NCBI GenBank assembly: GCA_002340255.1
Contig: DDLS01000093.1
Location: forward strand, 1 to 46,295
From: Cyanobacteria bacterium UBA2566
GTDB taxonomy: Bacteria; Cyanobacteriota; Cyanobacteriia; Cyanobacteriales; Desertifilaceae
Direction of reading: 5' to 3'
Length of the DNA stretch: 46,295 nt
Positions 7,423 to 16,799 of this stretch are shown piece after piece (the stretch's first letter is position 1; every line of letters starts with the position of its first letter). A program made the translations under genes and the position numbers. The notes beneath the pieces were generated by a model. The model worked only from the letters and a program-made list of their open reading frames with translations, was not told the DNA's origin and searched no databases.

Positions 7423-7815
7423 TGGGTTTAAATAAAGAAGACGGTTTTTGGAGAAATATGAAAATTTAATAACTTACTAATAACATAACTTAAAATTTCG
7501 CAACTTCCAAACAGGTCGGGCTTACTCCATTCTGGGTCTTCCCCTGAAAATATTAGAGAAACCTGCCCAGGGAACCGATCTGGTCAAAGTGAAGAGAACA
7601 CGCTAGGTTATATCTGTCTCTGACGCGATCCGAAAGCACAATTGCCTCCAGGATTACCTCTAAGCCGTGATGATTTCCCAACAAGAGTTTGTATCCAACC
7701 CGATCAAAGTCTACGTCCCTAGGGGGTCTTGCTCTATTGATTAAGAGTGGGTTCCGCCAGCGGGCTATTAATGTTTAAGATGAACATATAACGCTGAACC
7801 AGCGCAATTTCGCTT
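7423..7815. other. 393-bp non-coding region between divergent cytM and the antiporter gene
   Basis: It holds both promoters of the divergent genes. Near the antiporter a TATAAC hexamer around 7789 could be a -10 box, without a convincing -35. The antiporter-proximal 300 bp is more GC-rich than a usual promoter region (CCTGCCCAGG, CCCTAGGGGG), which would suit a structured leader or small RNA, but no known RNA family is recognised. Confidence 0.4.
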
Positions 7816-9786
7816 ATGGAAGGATCATTTCAAATCACTCTCTTAATTATCCTCACGGTTATGGCCGGGATTAGTGCCCAAGTGCTGGCAGATTTTCTGC
7901 GCGTACCGGCGATCGTCTTCCTATTGCCCTTTGGTATTTTGTTAGGTCCAGATGGGTTGGGATTGATCGATCCTCAACTACTCGGCATTGGGATTGAAGT
8001 GATTGTAGCGCTCTCTGTTGCCCTGATTTTGTTTGAAGGAGGACTGAATCTAGAGCTTCGAGATTTGGGAAAAGTGTCTGGAAGTTTGCGAAATTTAGTG
8101 ACAATTGGCACATTAATGACGTTGGTGGGTGGGGGGATCTGTGCCCATTATTTGGGCGAGTTTCCTTGGGGAATTGCCTTTCTATATGCCTCGTTAGTAG
8201 TCGTGACGGGGCCGACTGTGATTTCTCCTTTACTCAAGCATGTGAAAGTCCAGCGACCCGTCGCTACACTCTTAGAAGGAGAAGGGGTCTTAATCGATCC
8301 GGTGGGGGCGATTTTGGCGGTGGTGGTTTTGGATATTATCCTCAATGGAGATGCCGATCCAATCTCCATTATCAGCGGATTGTTACTGCGCCTAGGTATT
8401 GGTGGGGCGATCGGTGCTTTGGGGGGCTGGGGGCTGGGTTGGTTTCTCAAGCGCAGTAAGTTTTTATCAGAAGACTTAAAAAATTTAGTGGTTTTGGCAG
8501 GGTTGTTAGGCTTGTTTGGTATTGCCCAAACCATCCGCTCGGAGGCTGGATTAATGGCCACCGTTGTCTCTGGGATTGTGCTGCGGGGGTCTTCGCTACC
8601 AGAGGAGCGCTTATTACGACGGTTTAAGGGCCAACTAACGATGTTGGCGGTTTCGGTCTTATTTATTTTATTAGCCGCAGATTTATCGATCGCCAGTATT
8701 TTCGCCTTGGGTTGGGGCAGTGTCTGGACGGTCTTGATGTTAATGTTCGTCATCCGCCCCCTGAATATTTGGGTCTGTACCTGGACAAGCGATCTAAATT
8801 GGCGACAAAAGTTATTTTTAGGTTGGATCGGCCCCAGAGGGATTGTTTCTGCCTCTGTTGCGTCCTTATTTTCGATTTTATTAACTCAACGAGGTATTAA
8901 CGGGGGAGATTCGATTAAAGCCTTGGTGTTTTTAACCATTATTATGACCGTGTTATGTCAAGGTCTAACGGCAGGATGGTTCGCCAACTGGCTACACATC
9001 ACCTCAACCAAAGCCACAGGAGCAGTCATTGTGGGGATTAGCCCCTTGAGTCGATTAATGGCTCGCTTGTTTGAGGAACAAGGAGAGTCCGTGGTTCTGA
9101 TCGATACAAACACGGAAGCGTGCCGTCAAGCAGAAGCGGAAGGACTGCGGGTATTTGTCAGTAGTGCCTTAAATACCGCAGTTTTGGAAGAAGCGGGATT
9201 GGCTTCGATGGGGACATTTTTGGCCATGACGAATAATGGCGAGGTCAATTTTGTCTTAGCGCAACGGGCAGTAGAAGAGTTCGATCCACCCAGGGTATAT
9301 GCCGTTTTTCCCCGTGATTCGCAAGGACAACAACATTCTGCTAGTCCCCAGAAGATTGCCCAGGCGTTTAGTCCAGATTTACCGATTAAGGTTTGGAATC
9401 AGTATGTGGATGAGGGTAAGGTGAAGTTGGGGGTAACCACGCTGAAGCCGGAAGGACTAGGGTTTCAACAGGCCCATTTGCAAGCCCTAATTCGCGCTGG
9501 AGAGTTGGTTCCTATTTTACTCTCAAGAGATAGCCGCCTAGAAGTGATGCCGGCTTCGGAAGAATGGCGCAGTGGAGATCGAATTATTTATTTGCTCCAC
9601 GATCCAAGACCTGTTCTGTTAAAGCGTTTGTCAGGCGCTTCTCAAGCAACTCGGTTATCCGTAGAGCGACTCCCGGAAGTAGAAGAAATCCCACTGACGA
9701 AAGGACAACCAGGAAAGATATTAGATGTAGTCCCCACTGAATCGAAACCAGATAAGGTATCGGATAAACAGGCTAAGGTCGGATAG
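7816..9786 (+). CDS. CPA1-family Na+(K+)/H+ antiporter with C-terminal TrkA-N-like domain
   Basis: 656 residues. Residues 1-395 form about 12 hydrophobic segments. CPA1 features include GPTVISPLLKHVKV, LEGEGVLIDPVGAI with the ion-binding Asp161 followed by Pro, and GPRGIVSASVASLF (339-352). Residues about 402-500 resemble a TrkA-N (RCK) regulatory domain, but the usual GxGxxG nucleotide loop reads VGISPLSRL, so NAD binding may be lost or altered. The last 30 residues are charged and low-complexity. It would exchange cations for protons across the plasma or thylakoid membrane for pH and salt homeostasis. Start ATG 7816. It is divergent from cytM and ends in heptamer repeats. Confidence 0.88.
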   Translation: MEGSFQITLLIILTVMAGISAQVLADFLRVPAIVFLLPFGILLGPDGLGLIDPQLLGIGIEVIVALSVALILFEGGLNLELRDLGKVSGSLRNLVTIGTLMTLVGGGICAHYLGEFPWGIAFLYASLVVVTGPTVISPLLKHVKVQRPVATLLEGEGVLIDPVGAILAVVVLDIILNGDADPISIISGLLLRLGIGGAIGALGGWGLGWFLKRSKFLSEDLKNLVVLAGLLGLFGIAQTIRSEAGLMATVVSGIVLRGSSLPEERLLRRFKGQLTMLAVSVLFILLAADLSIASIFALGWGSVWTVLMLMFVIRPLNIWVCTWTSDLNWRQKLFLGWIGPRGIVSASVASLFSILLTQRGINGGDSIKALVFLTIIMTVLCQGLTAGWFANWLHITSTKATGAVIVGISPLSRLMARLFEEQGESVVLIDTNTEACRQAEAEGLRVFVSSALNTAVLEEAGLASMGTFLAMTNNGEVNFVLAQRAVEEFDPPRVYAVFPRDSQGQQHSASPQKIAQAFSPDLPIKVWNQYVDEGKVKLGVTTLKPEGLGFQQAHLQALIRAGELVPILLSRDSRLEVMPASEEWRSGDRIIYLLHDPRPVLLKRLSGASQATRLSVERLPEVEEIPLTKGQPGKILDVVPTESKPDKVSDKQAKVG

Positions 9787-9823
9787 GGAGATGGGGAATG
9801 GGGATAAATTACCAATTCCCCAT
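9786..9823. repeat. Degenerate GGGGAAT heptamers forming a 9-bp hairpin
   Basis: GGGAGAT, GGGGAAT, GGGGATA run directly from the antiporter stop codon. ATGGGGAAT (9791-9799) pairs with ATTCCCCAT (9815-9823) across a 15-nt loop. It could stabilise the 3' end; there is no T-run typical of an intrinsic terminator. Confidence 0.5.
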
Positions 9824-9993
9824 TACCGAGCAAAGTGCGGTATCAATGTCAAGAATCATGACAGTTTTATTGATGAATTATTAAATATTTTTTCAAGAAT
9901 ACACCGCCTCTAAGAAGGTTGGGGTTCAATGGAAGGAGTAAGGAATTTACACGAACAAAGGATTGGGCCCATTGCACGTAAGGACTTAAGGCT

Positions 9994-10278
9994 ATGAAAC
10001 GACCTTCACAACTCACGCGGTTGATTTGGGATTTTTATCGGGAAAATCAACGAGAATTAAGGTCTTTGCTACCTTTGTCTCGATGTCAGGTGTTTAGACG
10101 GTGGGGGGTGTTACATATTCGCTGTTTGAATCGAGAGATGGCAGAAGCGATCGCTAAGGTCTATGCTTTGATTCGTGAGCCGGTAATCCAATTGAGGTTA
10201 GCCCACACGATTAAAATTCAAGTGGATCAGCGATCGATCGCGGTAGTTGATGTCCCATCTGGAGAATTAATGGCTTGA
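9994..10278 (+). CDS. Conserved small hypothetical protein
   Basis: 94 residues beginning MKRPSQLTRLIWDFYREN. It is basic, with no membrane segment or signal peptide, and has a likely alpha/beta pattern (CQVFRRWGVLHIRCLNREMAEAIAKVYALI). I do not recognise a characterised domain; similar short proteins seem to occur in cyanobacteria, but that is recollection. It stands alone on the plus strand 207 bp after the antiporter gene and is followed by a strong hairpin, so it is probably a single-gene unit. The coding look is normal for the region, with a HIP1 octamer inside. Confidence 0.65.
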   Translation: MKRPSQLTRLIWDFYRENQRELRSLLPLSRCQVFRRWGVLHIRCLNREMAEAIAKVYALIREPVIQLRLAHTIKIQVDQRSIAVVDVPSGELMA

Positions 10279-10321
10279 TCTCTCCTGTGGTCTTCCTCAA
10301 CCTGAAGATGCCTGAACAGAT

Positions 10322-10370
10322 AAAGATGAGAATTTTTCTTGGCGATCGCTAAAACAAATTCTCATCTTTT
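10322..10370 (+). terminator. Hairpin terminator with perfect 14-bp stem
   Basis: AAAGATGAGAATTT (10322-10335) pairs exactly with AAATTCTCATCTTT (10356-10369), and the right arm runs into a short T tract. The 20-nt loop contains a HIP1 octamer. It lies 43 nt after the 94-residue gene. Confidence 0.65.
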
Positions 10371-10375
10371 GAGTA

Positions 10376-10404
10376 TTGACAAAAATTACTGCATCTCATT
10401 ACGT
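10376..10404 (+). promoter_or_regulatory. Possible promoter of the O-acyltransferase operon
   Basis: A perfect TTGACA (10376-10381) is followed after 17 nt by TACGTT, a poor -10; a TTAGAT at 10403 is at 21 nt. The placement between the terminator hairpin and the start at 10450 is sensible, but the -10 is weak. Confidence 0.35.
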
Positions 10405-10449
10405 TAGATTAAACTCTGCTCATCACTCCCCTTTACCGAACTTCACGGT

Positions 10450-11964
10450 ATGTTATTCACTAGCTTTACCTTCCTAGTTTTTGTTCTGATTACCTTTATC
10501 CTTTATTACTTACCCATATTCAAGGGGATACAGGTTCTAATTCTCGTTATTGCTAGTTTTATCTTTTATGCCTGGAGCTTCCCGGCTCTCCTGTTGTTAC
10601 TGATTGTCTCCATTGGCATTAATGTTTTAACCAGCTTCAAAATTTGCCATACAGAAAATCGACAAGTTAGAATTCTCTGGGCAATTTTAGGTGTAGCAGC
10701 AAATTTAGCTGTGTTGGGATTATTTAAGTATGGGGCTTTACTCACCAACCTATTTACTAACTTCTTCAATATTAATCCCACTCCAGAAGATGCTCTCATA
10801 CAAACCCTTTTACATCTACCTCTGCCCATCGGCATCTCCTTCTACACCTTCCAAGGCATTAGTTTAGTTGTCGATGTCCTGCGTCAACAAGATAGTGAAT
10901 GGGAAGTAAAGAAACATCAAGAGAAATATTTTGTCCATCTCACCCCCATCCGCTATTTACTCAATACGTCTTTTTTTCTGTCCTTCTTCCCTCAACTAGT
11001 TGCCGGCCCCATTGTGAGAGCCAATGATTTTTATCCGCAAATTGCGAGAAAATATTTTCAAGATATCTCTTGGGAATTAGTTTTTCGTTCCTTGGTTTCT
11101 GGATATTTCTTGAAAATGGCGATCGCGGATAACTTAAAAGACTATACGTTCTGGATTGCCTATCCCTATTATCAAAGTCAAGGAACCTTGACTAACTTGA
11201 TTTTACTCTTCGGCTATTCCATGCAAATCTTTGCCGACTTTGCCGGATATTCGTTAATTGCGATCGGTTTAGCCGCTTCCTTCGGATATACCCTACCACA
11301 AAACTTTAATTTCCCCTACATTTCCCGCTCTATTGCCGAATTCTGGAGACGCTGGCACATTTCTTTATCGACCTGGTTAAAATATTATTTGTACATTCCC
11401 CTAGGAGGCAATCGCCAGAGCAAAGTTAGAACCTATATTAATTTAATGATTGTCATGACTCTAGGAGGACTATGGCATGGAGCGGCTTGGAGTTATGCTG
11501 TATGGGGGATATTTCACGGCATGGGATTAGCAGTAGAACGGTTATTGGGATGGGATAACCACTCTCAATCTAAGGAGAGCGATACATTCCAATGGCCGTT
11601 ATTTTTGACAGATACGATTCGAGTGGTGGCTGTATTTACTTTTGTTTCTCTAGGTTGGCTTTTATTTAAACTTCCTGAGTTTAGTCAAGCTGTCGATTTT
11701 ATGGTTACGTTAGCTAAAAACATAGAAGTTGGCCCGGATTTAACTCGAATGGCACCTGTGTTGATTTTTTCTCTTCCCATTGTAATCTATCATCTACCGC
11801 ATTGGCCCGTATTAACGAACGATCGCCCAAAACCAAAGATCATCAAACCGGTAGAAAAATCTCTGTTTTGGAAAACAATGACTGATTTAAGTTTTCCTTT
11901 AATGCTAATTTTCTTACTACTTAATTCGGGGAGTTCTAATGCGTTTATCTACTTCCAATTTTAA
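10450..11964 (+). CDS. MBOAT-family O-acyltransferase (AlgI/DltB-like)
   Basis: 504 residues with about ten hydrophobic segments. MBOAT signatures include LPIGISFYTFQGIS, FFPQLVAGPIVR, FWRRWHISLSTWLKYYLYIPLGG with His303, and GGLWHGAAWSYAVWGIFHG with the conserved His343. AlgI-type proteins pass an acyl group, usually acetyl, across the membrane to a periplasmic partner that acylates a polysaccharide. The next gene overlaps by 26 bp and encodes such an SGNH partner, so the pair most likely O-acylates the exopolysaccharide made by the neighbouring locus. Start ATG 10450; a possible promoter lies about 50 nt upstream. Confidence 0.92.
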   Translation: MLFTSFTFLVFVLITFILYYLPIFKGIQVLILVIASFIFYAWSFPALLLLLIVSIGINVLTSFKICHTENRQVRILWAILGVAANLAVLGLFKYGALLTNLFTNFFNINPTPEDALIQTLLHLPLPIGISFYTFQGISLVVDVLRQQDSEWEVKKHQEKYFVHLTPIRYLLNTSFFLSFFPQLVAGPIVRANDFYPQIARKYFQDISWELVFRSLVSGYFLKMAIADNLKDYTFWIAYPYYQSQGTLTNLILLFGYSMQIFADFAGYSLIAIGLAASFGYTLPQNFNFPYISRSIAEFWRRWHISLSTWLKYYLYIPLGGNRQSKVRTYINLMIVMTLGGLWHGAAWSYAVWGIFHGMGLAVERLLGWDNHSQSKESDTFQWPLFLTDTIRVVAVFTFVSLGWLLFKLPEFSQAVDFMVTLAKNIEVGPDLTRMAPVLIFSLPIVIYHLPHWPVLTNDRPKPKIIKPVEKSLFWKTMTDLSFPLMLIFLLLNSGSSNAFIYFQF

Positions 11965-12862
11965 TGTCAAAAGAATGGTGGCAGCCGCAAAAGGAAATTT
12001 TGTGTCTCGCTCTTTGTTGATAGCTCTCCTCGCAATCGTGCTTTACCAAGTTATGATTAGTTCTAATGTTATCTCTCCTAGTGAAGGCATTAATCTCCAA
12101 CAAATGAATAATATTAAGATGCAAAGATATGCTTATGAAAAAAGTGATATTGATATGGCTCTGGTTGGCAGCTCAATAACTGCAAAAATTAGGTCTGAAT
12201 ATATTGGAGATAAGGTTTATAATATAGCACTGCGAGGAGGTTCAACACAAACAGGGTTAGAGATTGTCAGACAAAAAAAAGCCAAGCCAAAAGTCTTGCT
12301 TGTCGAACTAAATGACACCATTTCACGACCTGTTGATCAGGAGTTAATAGGATCTCTATACAACCCATTTTTGTATATGTTGCGGGCCAACTTTTCTATG
12401 TTTAAACAAGAGTATAGACCGGTTGGTGTTTTTCTTTACAATTTAACCCGGTTAGTGGGGTGGAAGCGAGAATCACGAGAACAAAATATCCTCAATTCTC
12501 CTTTAAGAAAGATGTTACTCCAAAGACAAAAAGAAAAATTAACTTTGGGATTATCGCCAGAGCAAAAAGAGTTAATTACTGAACAAGCCAACATCATTAA
12601 AGAACAATTGGAAGGAATAGGTTCCTATCAAACGCGGGTGGTTTTATTTAACCCTCCTGGAGAATCTAGTTTAGAAGAGACTTTACAGAAAAGAGAGATG
12701 CAATTATTGTTGGATGATTGGTTTCCGAGCGATCGCTTTGAGTGGTTAGTGAATCCAGAGAAGGACTGGACTACCACTGATGGGGTACACTTAACGATTA
12801 ACGATGCTAAAGTTTATGGTGCTTACTTAAGATCACAATTGTTGGATGGGGTTTCTGGTTAA
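11939..12862 (+). CDS. SGNH-hydrolase-like O-acetyltransferase partner (AlgJ/AlgX-like)
   Basis: 307 residues. One N-terminal membrane anchor (about 24-41, SLLIALLAIVLYQVMI) is followed by an extracytoplasmic domain. SGNH hallmarks are ALVGSSIT (nucleophile Ser in about 77-80), a central LLVELND, and the C-terminal TDGVHL with Asp281 and His284 as the expected catalytic pair. Proteins of this type receive acetyl from an MBOAT protein and place it on sugar. The gene overlaps the MBOAT gene by 26 bp, a sign of translational coupling. The overall match to AlgJ/AlgX is weak outside the motifs, so the acceptor sugar is not known. An 8-A run lies near 12273-12280. Confidence 0.78.
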   Translation: MRLSTSNFNVKRMVAAAKGNFVSRSLLIALLAIVLYQVMISSNVISPSEGINLQQMNNIKMQRYAYEKSDIDMALVGSSITAKIRSEYIGDKVYNIALRGGSTQTGLEIVRQKKAKPKVLLVELNDTISRPVDQELIGSLYNPFLYMLRANFSMFKQEYRPVGVFLYNLTRLVGWKRESREQNILNSPLRKMLLQRQKEKLTLGLSPEQKELITEQANIIKEQLEGIGSYQTRVVLFNPPGESSLEETLQKREMQLLLDDWFPSDRFEWLVNPEKDWTTTDGVHLTINDAKVYGAYLRSQLLDGVSG

Positions 12863-12876
12863 CTAGGTTGGTGTTG

Positions 12877-15800
12877 ATGAACAAAAGGTTAGTACGATTC
12901 CTAGGACTATTTTGTATAGCCTGGATTACGTTGAGCTGTATGAGTCATCTTGGCTATACCTCACCACCAGATCGAGTGTTTTCTTGTGAAGCGCTCCAGA
13001 TGACGAGCTATCCTCCACTAACTGAAGTTCCCGAAAATGCTGATGAGCAGTATCGCGCTCAATTTTACCTGAATGGGGTATGGGATTTTCAACCGGCGAT
13101 CGCCTCCTCCACAACTCCTCCCCAAAGCAATTGGGGTAAAATTCGCGTTCCTGGGGACTGGAGACGGGAAAATGCCAAATCAGTCCCCGGTGTTCTTTCT
13201 CGTGGCACTGGCGACTCTTGGAAGGGCTTTAACGGAGAAACTTTAGCCCAGGCTTGGTATCAAAAACAGGTGTATATTCCTTCTGAGTGGGAAGGACGCA
13301 GAATCCTACTCAGTTTAGAACGAGTTAGCACGGATGCCAATTTGTATATTAATAACCAAGCTTGTGGTGAAGTGAATTGGCCCTATGGGGCTGTAGATAT
13401 CACCTCAATGGTTAATCCCGGAGAAGAGAATAATCTCAGTCTATTAGTTCGTGCTATTGCTGATCGCGATGATAAAGCGGTAATTATGGGGCCGAATGAA
13501 ATTTATACCACTGAAGCTCAATTAGACTCTCGCGGTTTAATTGGCGAAGTACGATTATTAAGTATTCCCCAAGGTCCATGGATTAGTGATATCTTTGTAC
13601 AACCTTCCACCCGAAAACAACAAATACAAGTTGATGTTGAACTGACGGATATTAGGCAGGCGGGTTTAGTGGAAGTTACGGCAAAAATGCTGGATGAACA
13701 GGGTCAAATTGAACGGGAATTTACAGCAACAAAACTGGTTACAGCACAGGAACTTCAAACTCTAAATTTAGTCTGGGATTGGCAAAAACCTCGATTGTGG
13801 GATGTAGAGAAACCGAATTTATATACGCTTCGATTGCAAGTGAAGGGAGAAGGAGTTGAAGATATCTATGACCAATCTTTTGGCTTTCGGGAATTCTGGA
13901 TTGAAGGCAAACAATTCTACTTAAATGGGACAGAAATTCGTCTACGTCCTATTTACCATAAGGATAATTGGCAAGGTTGGGCTGTGGGTATTCCTGAAGC
14001 GATCGATCGCATGATTGAAGGCTATCAGTGGGCTGGGTTCAACATCGCCGAACTTTGGCCCTGGAATCATGATGAACGGGGACGATGGCATTTTCGCGAG
14101 TTGTTGAGCGAACGGGCTGATTTAAATGGATTTCCCATCATTGCACCAGCTTTGGATATGACTCCTTTGGGATGGTCAAAGCAGTGGAAAAATGGAGCAA
14201 AACGCAAAGATTGGGAAGAGAGAATGGAGTGGGAATTACGCCGTTATCGTAATCATCCTGCTATTTTATTTTGGGCAACAAGTCCTAATTTTTTGGGTCA
14301 TGGTGATGACCAAAATCCGCGCCGAATTGGGATCAAGACTGTTGTAGGAACTTTGGGTTCAAGGGAGCGCAATCGCCGTTGGCAAGAAAGAAAACTCATG
14401 GTTGAAGCGGCAGTGGAAAGGATTAAGCACTCCGATCCGACTCGACCGGTGATGGTTCATCAAGGAGCATCGGTGGGAGATATTTATGCTCTCAATTCTT
14501 ATTTGAATCTGATGCCTCTACAGGAACGGGAAGAGTGGATTTCTCATTGGAGCAAACAGGGAGAGATGCCGTATTTAGTGGTTGAGTTTGGTACGCCGAT
14601 ATTTACGACGATGATGCGGAGTCGCGATGGTGTGGCGAAGGCGATGCATTCGGAGCCTTGGATGACGGAGTTTAGTGCGATTTATTTGGGTAAGAAGGCT
14701 TATGAGTTAGAAACGTTAGCTTACCGAGACAAGATTCGCGATCAGTTTATTGCAGACCAAGACTATCAAAACTGGCATCATCAGCCGGAATTGGATTTTG
14801 CACCGGCGTTTCAGGAATTACAGCAATTATTTAGTTGGAATACTTGGCGCAGTTGGCGAACGTTTGGCATCACGGGGGGGATGATTCCTTGGCAAGATGG
14901 CCATGGATGGGAGGTTTCTGAAACGGGTCGAGAGTGGGTAGCTAGGGATGCTTTTGAGGAAGGCGATCGGGGGCCCTATTTGGAAAGGATTCCCAAGTAT
15001 TTTGGGGAGTATTTTCAGCCGGATAGTTATCAAATTTATCCAGGTGGAGAAGCAATTTTAGATAATAATGGGCCAACTCTGGCTTGGATTGCTGGAGATT
15101 CTCAGGCGTTTACGGCTAAAGACCATAGTTATCGGGTGGGAGAAAGTCTACGAAAACAAATTGTGCTGGTTAATGACGATCGCCAAATGCAACCGTTTAA
15201 GTTGAATTGGGAGGTACGGGTTGAGGGGGAAACGATCGCAAAAGGAGATCGCGCAGGAACCCTCGATCCAGCAACCACTCGTTTTTTGCCTGTGGAAGTT
15301 GCTTTATCGGCTACCAAAATTATTCGCCCAAACTCAAGTTGGCCTCTACGGGGAGAAATTCATCTCAAGGCGGAAATCAGCGATCGCAACAATCAACAAG
15401 AAGACTCTTTTCAATTCCGAATATTTGAGGATTTAAAGCCAAATCATTCTCAAGTGGCGCTTTCTCTCTACGATCCACTGGGAAAAACTACTCAAATCCT
15501 GGAGCAATTGGGGTATGATATCGTTCCCTGGGATGGACAAACAACGGAGCGATTAGTGGTAATTGGGCGCGAGGTGCTATCCCAAGGCTATGAACTGCCA
15601 GGGGATTTAGCCGATTTTGTGCGTCAGGGGGGGCGAGTGATGATTTGTAGTCAACATCCGGATTGGCTCAGAGATCGGTTAGGGTGGCGAGTGGCTCCCC
15701 ATATCAGTCGCCGCCTGTTTCCTGTCGATCCCAATCATCGGGCGATTCAGGGATGGGATGCAGAAGATTTACTCGATTGGCGCGGTAATAGTACGCTCAT

Positions 15801-16776
15801 TGAAGCCTATCCTAATACTCTCCACGAGGCAGGGAAATTGAGTCCTAAAGGTTATCCTTGGTACGGTTGGCATTGGGGTAATCAAGGAGGTGTGAGTAGC
15901 GCTGCGATTGAGAAGTTTCACTATGGCTCATGGCGACCCATTCTAGAGGCTGAGTTCGATCTGGCTTATACGCCTCTGATGGAGTTGGAGTACGGTCAGG
16001 GACGTTTAATTTGGAATCAGTTGGACTGGGAAGACCATGTGCCTTTAGATGCTGCGGCAACTCGTTTGACTGAGGAAATTCTGGATTATGGCGCGACCGA
16101 GCCTTTGAGACCCAAGGTTAAGAATGTGGTGTTTTTGGGAAGCGATCGCCAGGCTGCCCAATTAGATGATTTAGGATTAATTTATCAGAGGGTCGATCGG
16201 TTTTCTCCCTCTGCCGATTTGGTCATCCTGGGAGAAGGAATTACTGTTCAGGAACCCACGATCAAAGATTATCTCAGTCAGGGGGGCAAGCTGTTGGTTT
16301 TACCCCGACAAGAGGGGGAATTGTTAGGGGTAAAAGTTGCACGGGTTAAGGATTTTCCGGGGTCTTTGCAGGTGCCGAAATGGTCAGAAACTCGCGGGTT
16401 AAGTGCTTCCGATTTGCGATCGCGCTCCAGTTATGATAGCTGGTTAATTCAATCTGGTGGTGAAATGGCTGCCGATGGCTTACTGAGTCGCTTACAAGTA
16501 GGTGATGGAATTGCCCTTTTTTGTCAAATCGATCCAGAGTGGTTGCGCGCAGATACACAAACCTATTTACGGTTTACTCGCTGGCGACAGACCAGGGCAA
16601 TTTCACAGATTCTGGCTAATTTGGGAGCTACATTTAAGTCAGATGAAACCCTCTTTGACTCGATCCAACCCCGTAAGCCATTGAGTTTTTTAACTTCACC
16701 TCACCCGGTTTATCATTCTGATTACCGTATGGACTTTGAGTTAGGCGACGATCCCTACCGCTATTATCGCTGGTAA
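12877..16776 (+). CDS. Large secreted glycoside-hydrolase-family-2-like protein, possible acid/base residue missing
   Basis: About 1299 residues from ATG 12877 (earlier TTG/GTG codons at 12868-12874 are less likely). The N-terminal signal region FLGLFCIAWITLSCMS may be a lipoprotein or type I signal. A GH2 sugar-binding (jelly-roll) domain at about 60-235 (GVWDFQ, RVPGDW, WYQKQVYIP) is followed by an Ig-like domain (about 240-345) and a TIM-barrel part. The segment that normally ends in catalytic NE reads HPAILFWATSPNF (about 460-472), and the expected nucleophile is in LVVEFG (Glu about 570). Residues about 850-1200 look like beta-galactosidase trimerisation/GATase-like domains (DFVRQGGRVMIC). 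It lies 14 nt after the SGNH gene, so it may trim or bind the acylated exopolysaccharide. Confidence 0.8.
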   Translation: MNKRLVRFLGLFCIAWITLSCMSHLGYTSPPDRVFSCEALQMTSYPPLTEVPENADEQYRAQFYLNGVWDFQPAIASSTTPPQSNWGKIRVPGDWRRENAKSVPGVLSRGTGDSWKGFNGETLAQAWYQKQVYIPSEWEGRRILLSLERVSTDANLYINNQACGEVNWPYGAVDITSMVNPGEENNLSLLVRAIADRDDKAVIMGPNEIYTTEAQLDSRGLIGEVRLLSIPQGPWISDIFVQPSTRKQQIQVDVELTDIRQAGLVEVTAKMLDEQGQIEREFTATKLVTAQELQTLNLVWDWQKPRLWDVEKPNLYTLRLQVKGEGVEDIYDQSFGFREFWIEGKQFYLNGTEIRLRPIYHKDNWQGWAVGIPEAIDRMIEGYQWAGFNIAELWPWNHDERGRWHFRELLSERADLNGFPIIAPALDMTPLGWSKQWKNGAKRKDWEERMEWELRRYRNHPAILFWATSPNFLGHGDDQNPRRIGIKTVVGTLGSRERNRRWQERKLMVEAAVERIKHSDPTRPVMVHQGASVGDIYALNSYLNLMPLQEREEWISHWSKQGEMPYLVVEFGTPIFTTMMRSRDGVAKAMHSEPWMTEFSAIYLGKKAYELETLAYRDKIRDQFIADQDYQNWHHQPELDFAPAFQELQQLFSWNTWRSWRTFGITGGMIPWQDGHGWEVSETGREWVARDAFEEGDRGPYLERIPKYFGEYFQPDSYQIYPGGEAILDNNGPTLAWIAGDSQAFTAKDHSYRVGESLRKQIVLVNDDRQMQPFKLNWEVRVEGETIAKGDRAGTLDPATTRFLPVEVALSATKIIRPNSSWPLRGEIHLKAEISDRNNQQEDSFQFRIFEDLKPNHSQVALSLYDPLGKTTQILEQLGYDIVPWDGQTTERLVVIGREVLSQGYELPGDLADFVRQGGRVMICSQHPDWLRDRLGWRVAPHISRRLFPVDPNHRAIQGWDAEDLLDWRGNSTLIEAYPNTLHEAGKLSPKGYPWYGWHWGNQGGVSSAAIEKFHYGSWRPILEAEFDLAYTPLMELEYGQGRLIWNQLDWEDHVPLDAAATRLTEEILDYGATEPLRPKVKNVVFLGSDRQAAQLDDLGLIYQRVDRFSPSADLVILGEGITVQEPTIKDYLSQGGKLLVLPRQEGELLGVKVARVKDFPGSLQVPKWSETRGLSASDLRSRSSYDSWLIQSGGEMAADGLLSRLQVGDGIALFCQIDPEWLRADTQTYLRFTRWRQTRAISQILANLGATFKSDETLFDSIQPRKPLSFLTSPHPVYHSDYRMDFELGDDPYRYYRW

Positions 16777-16799
16777 TTATTTTGATGGGTAGTTGTGAG

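Noticed and set aside
7423..7815. A tRNA, 6S RNA or Yfr-type RNA in the long spacer
   Set aside because: No cloverleaf, CCA-proximal stem or known conserved motif could be identified by eye.
8148..8753. 201-codon minus-strand ORF inside the antiporter gene
   Set aside because: Antisense shadow of a clear membrane-protein gene; its Pro/Lys/Thr-rich composition is what the reverse of a hydrophobic gene gives.
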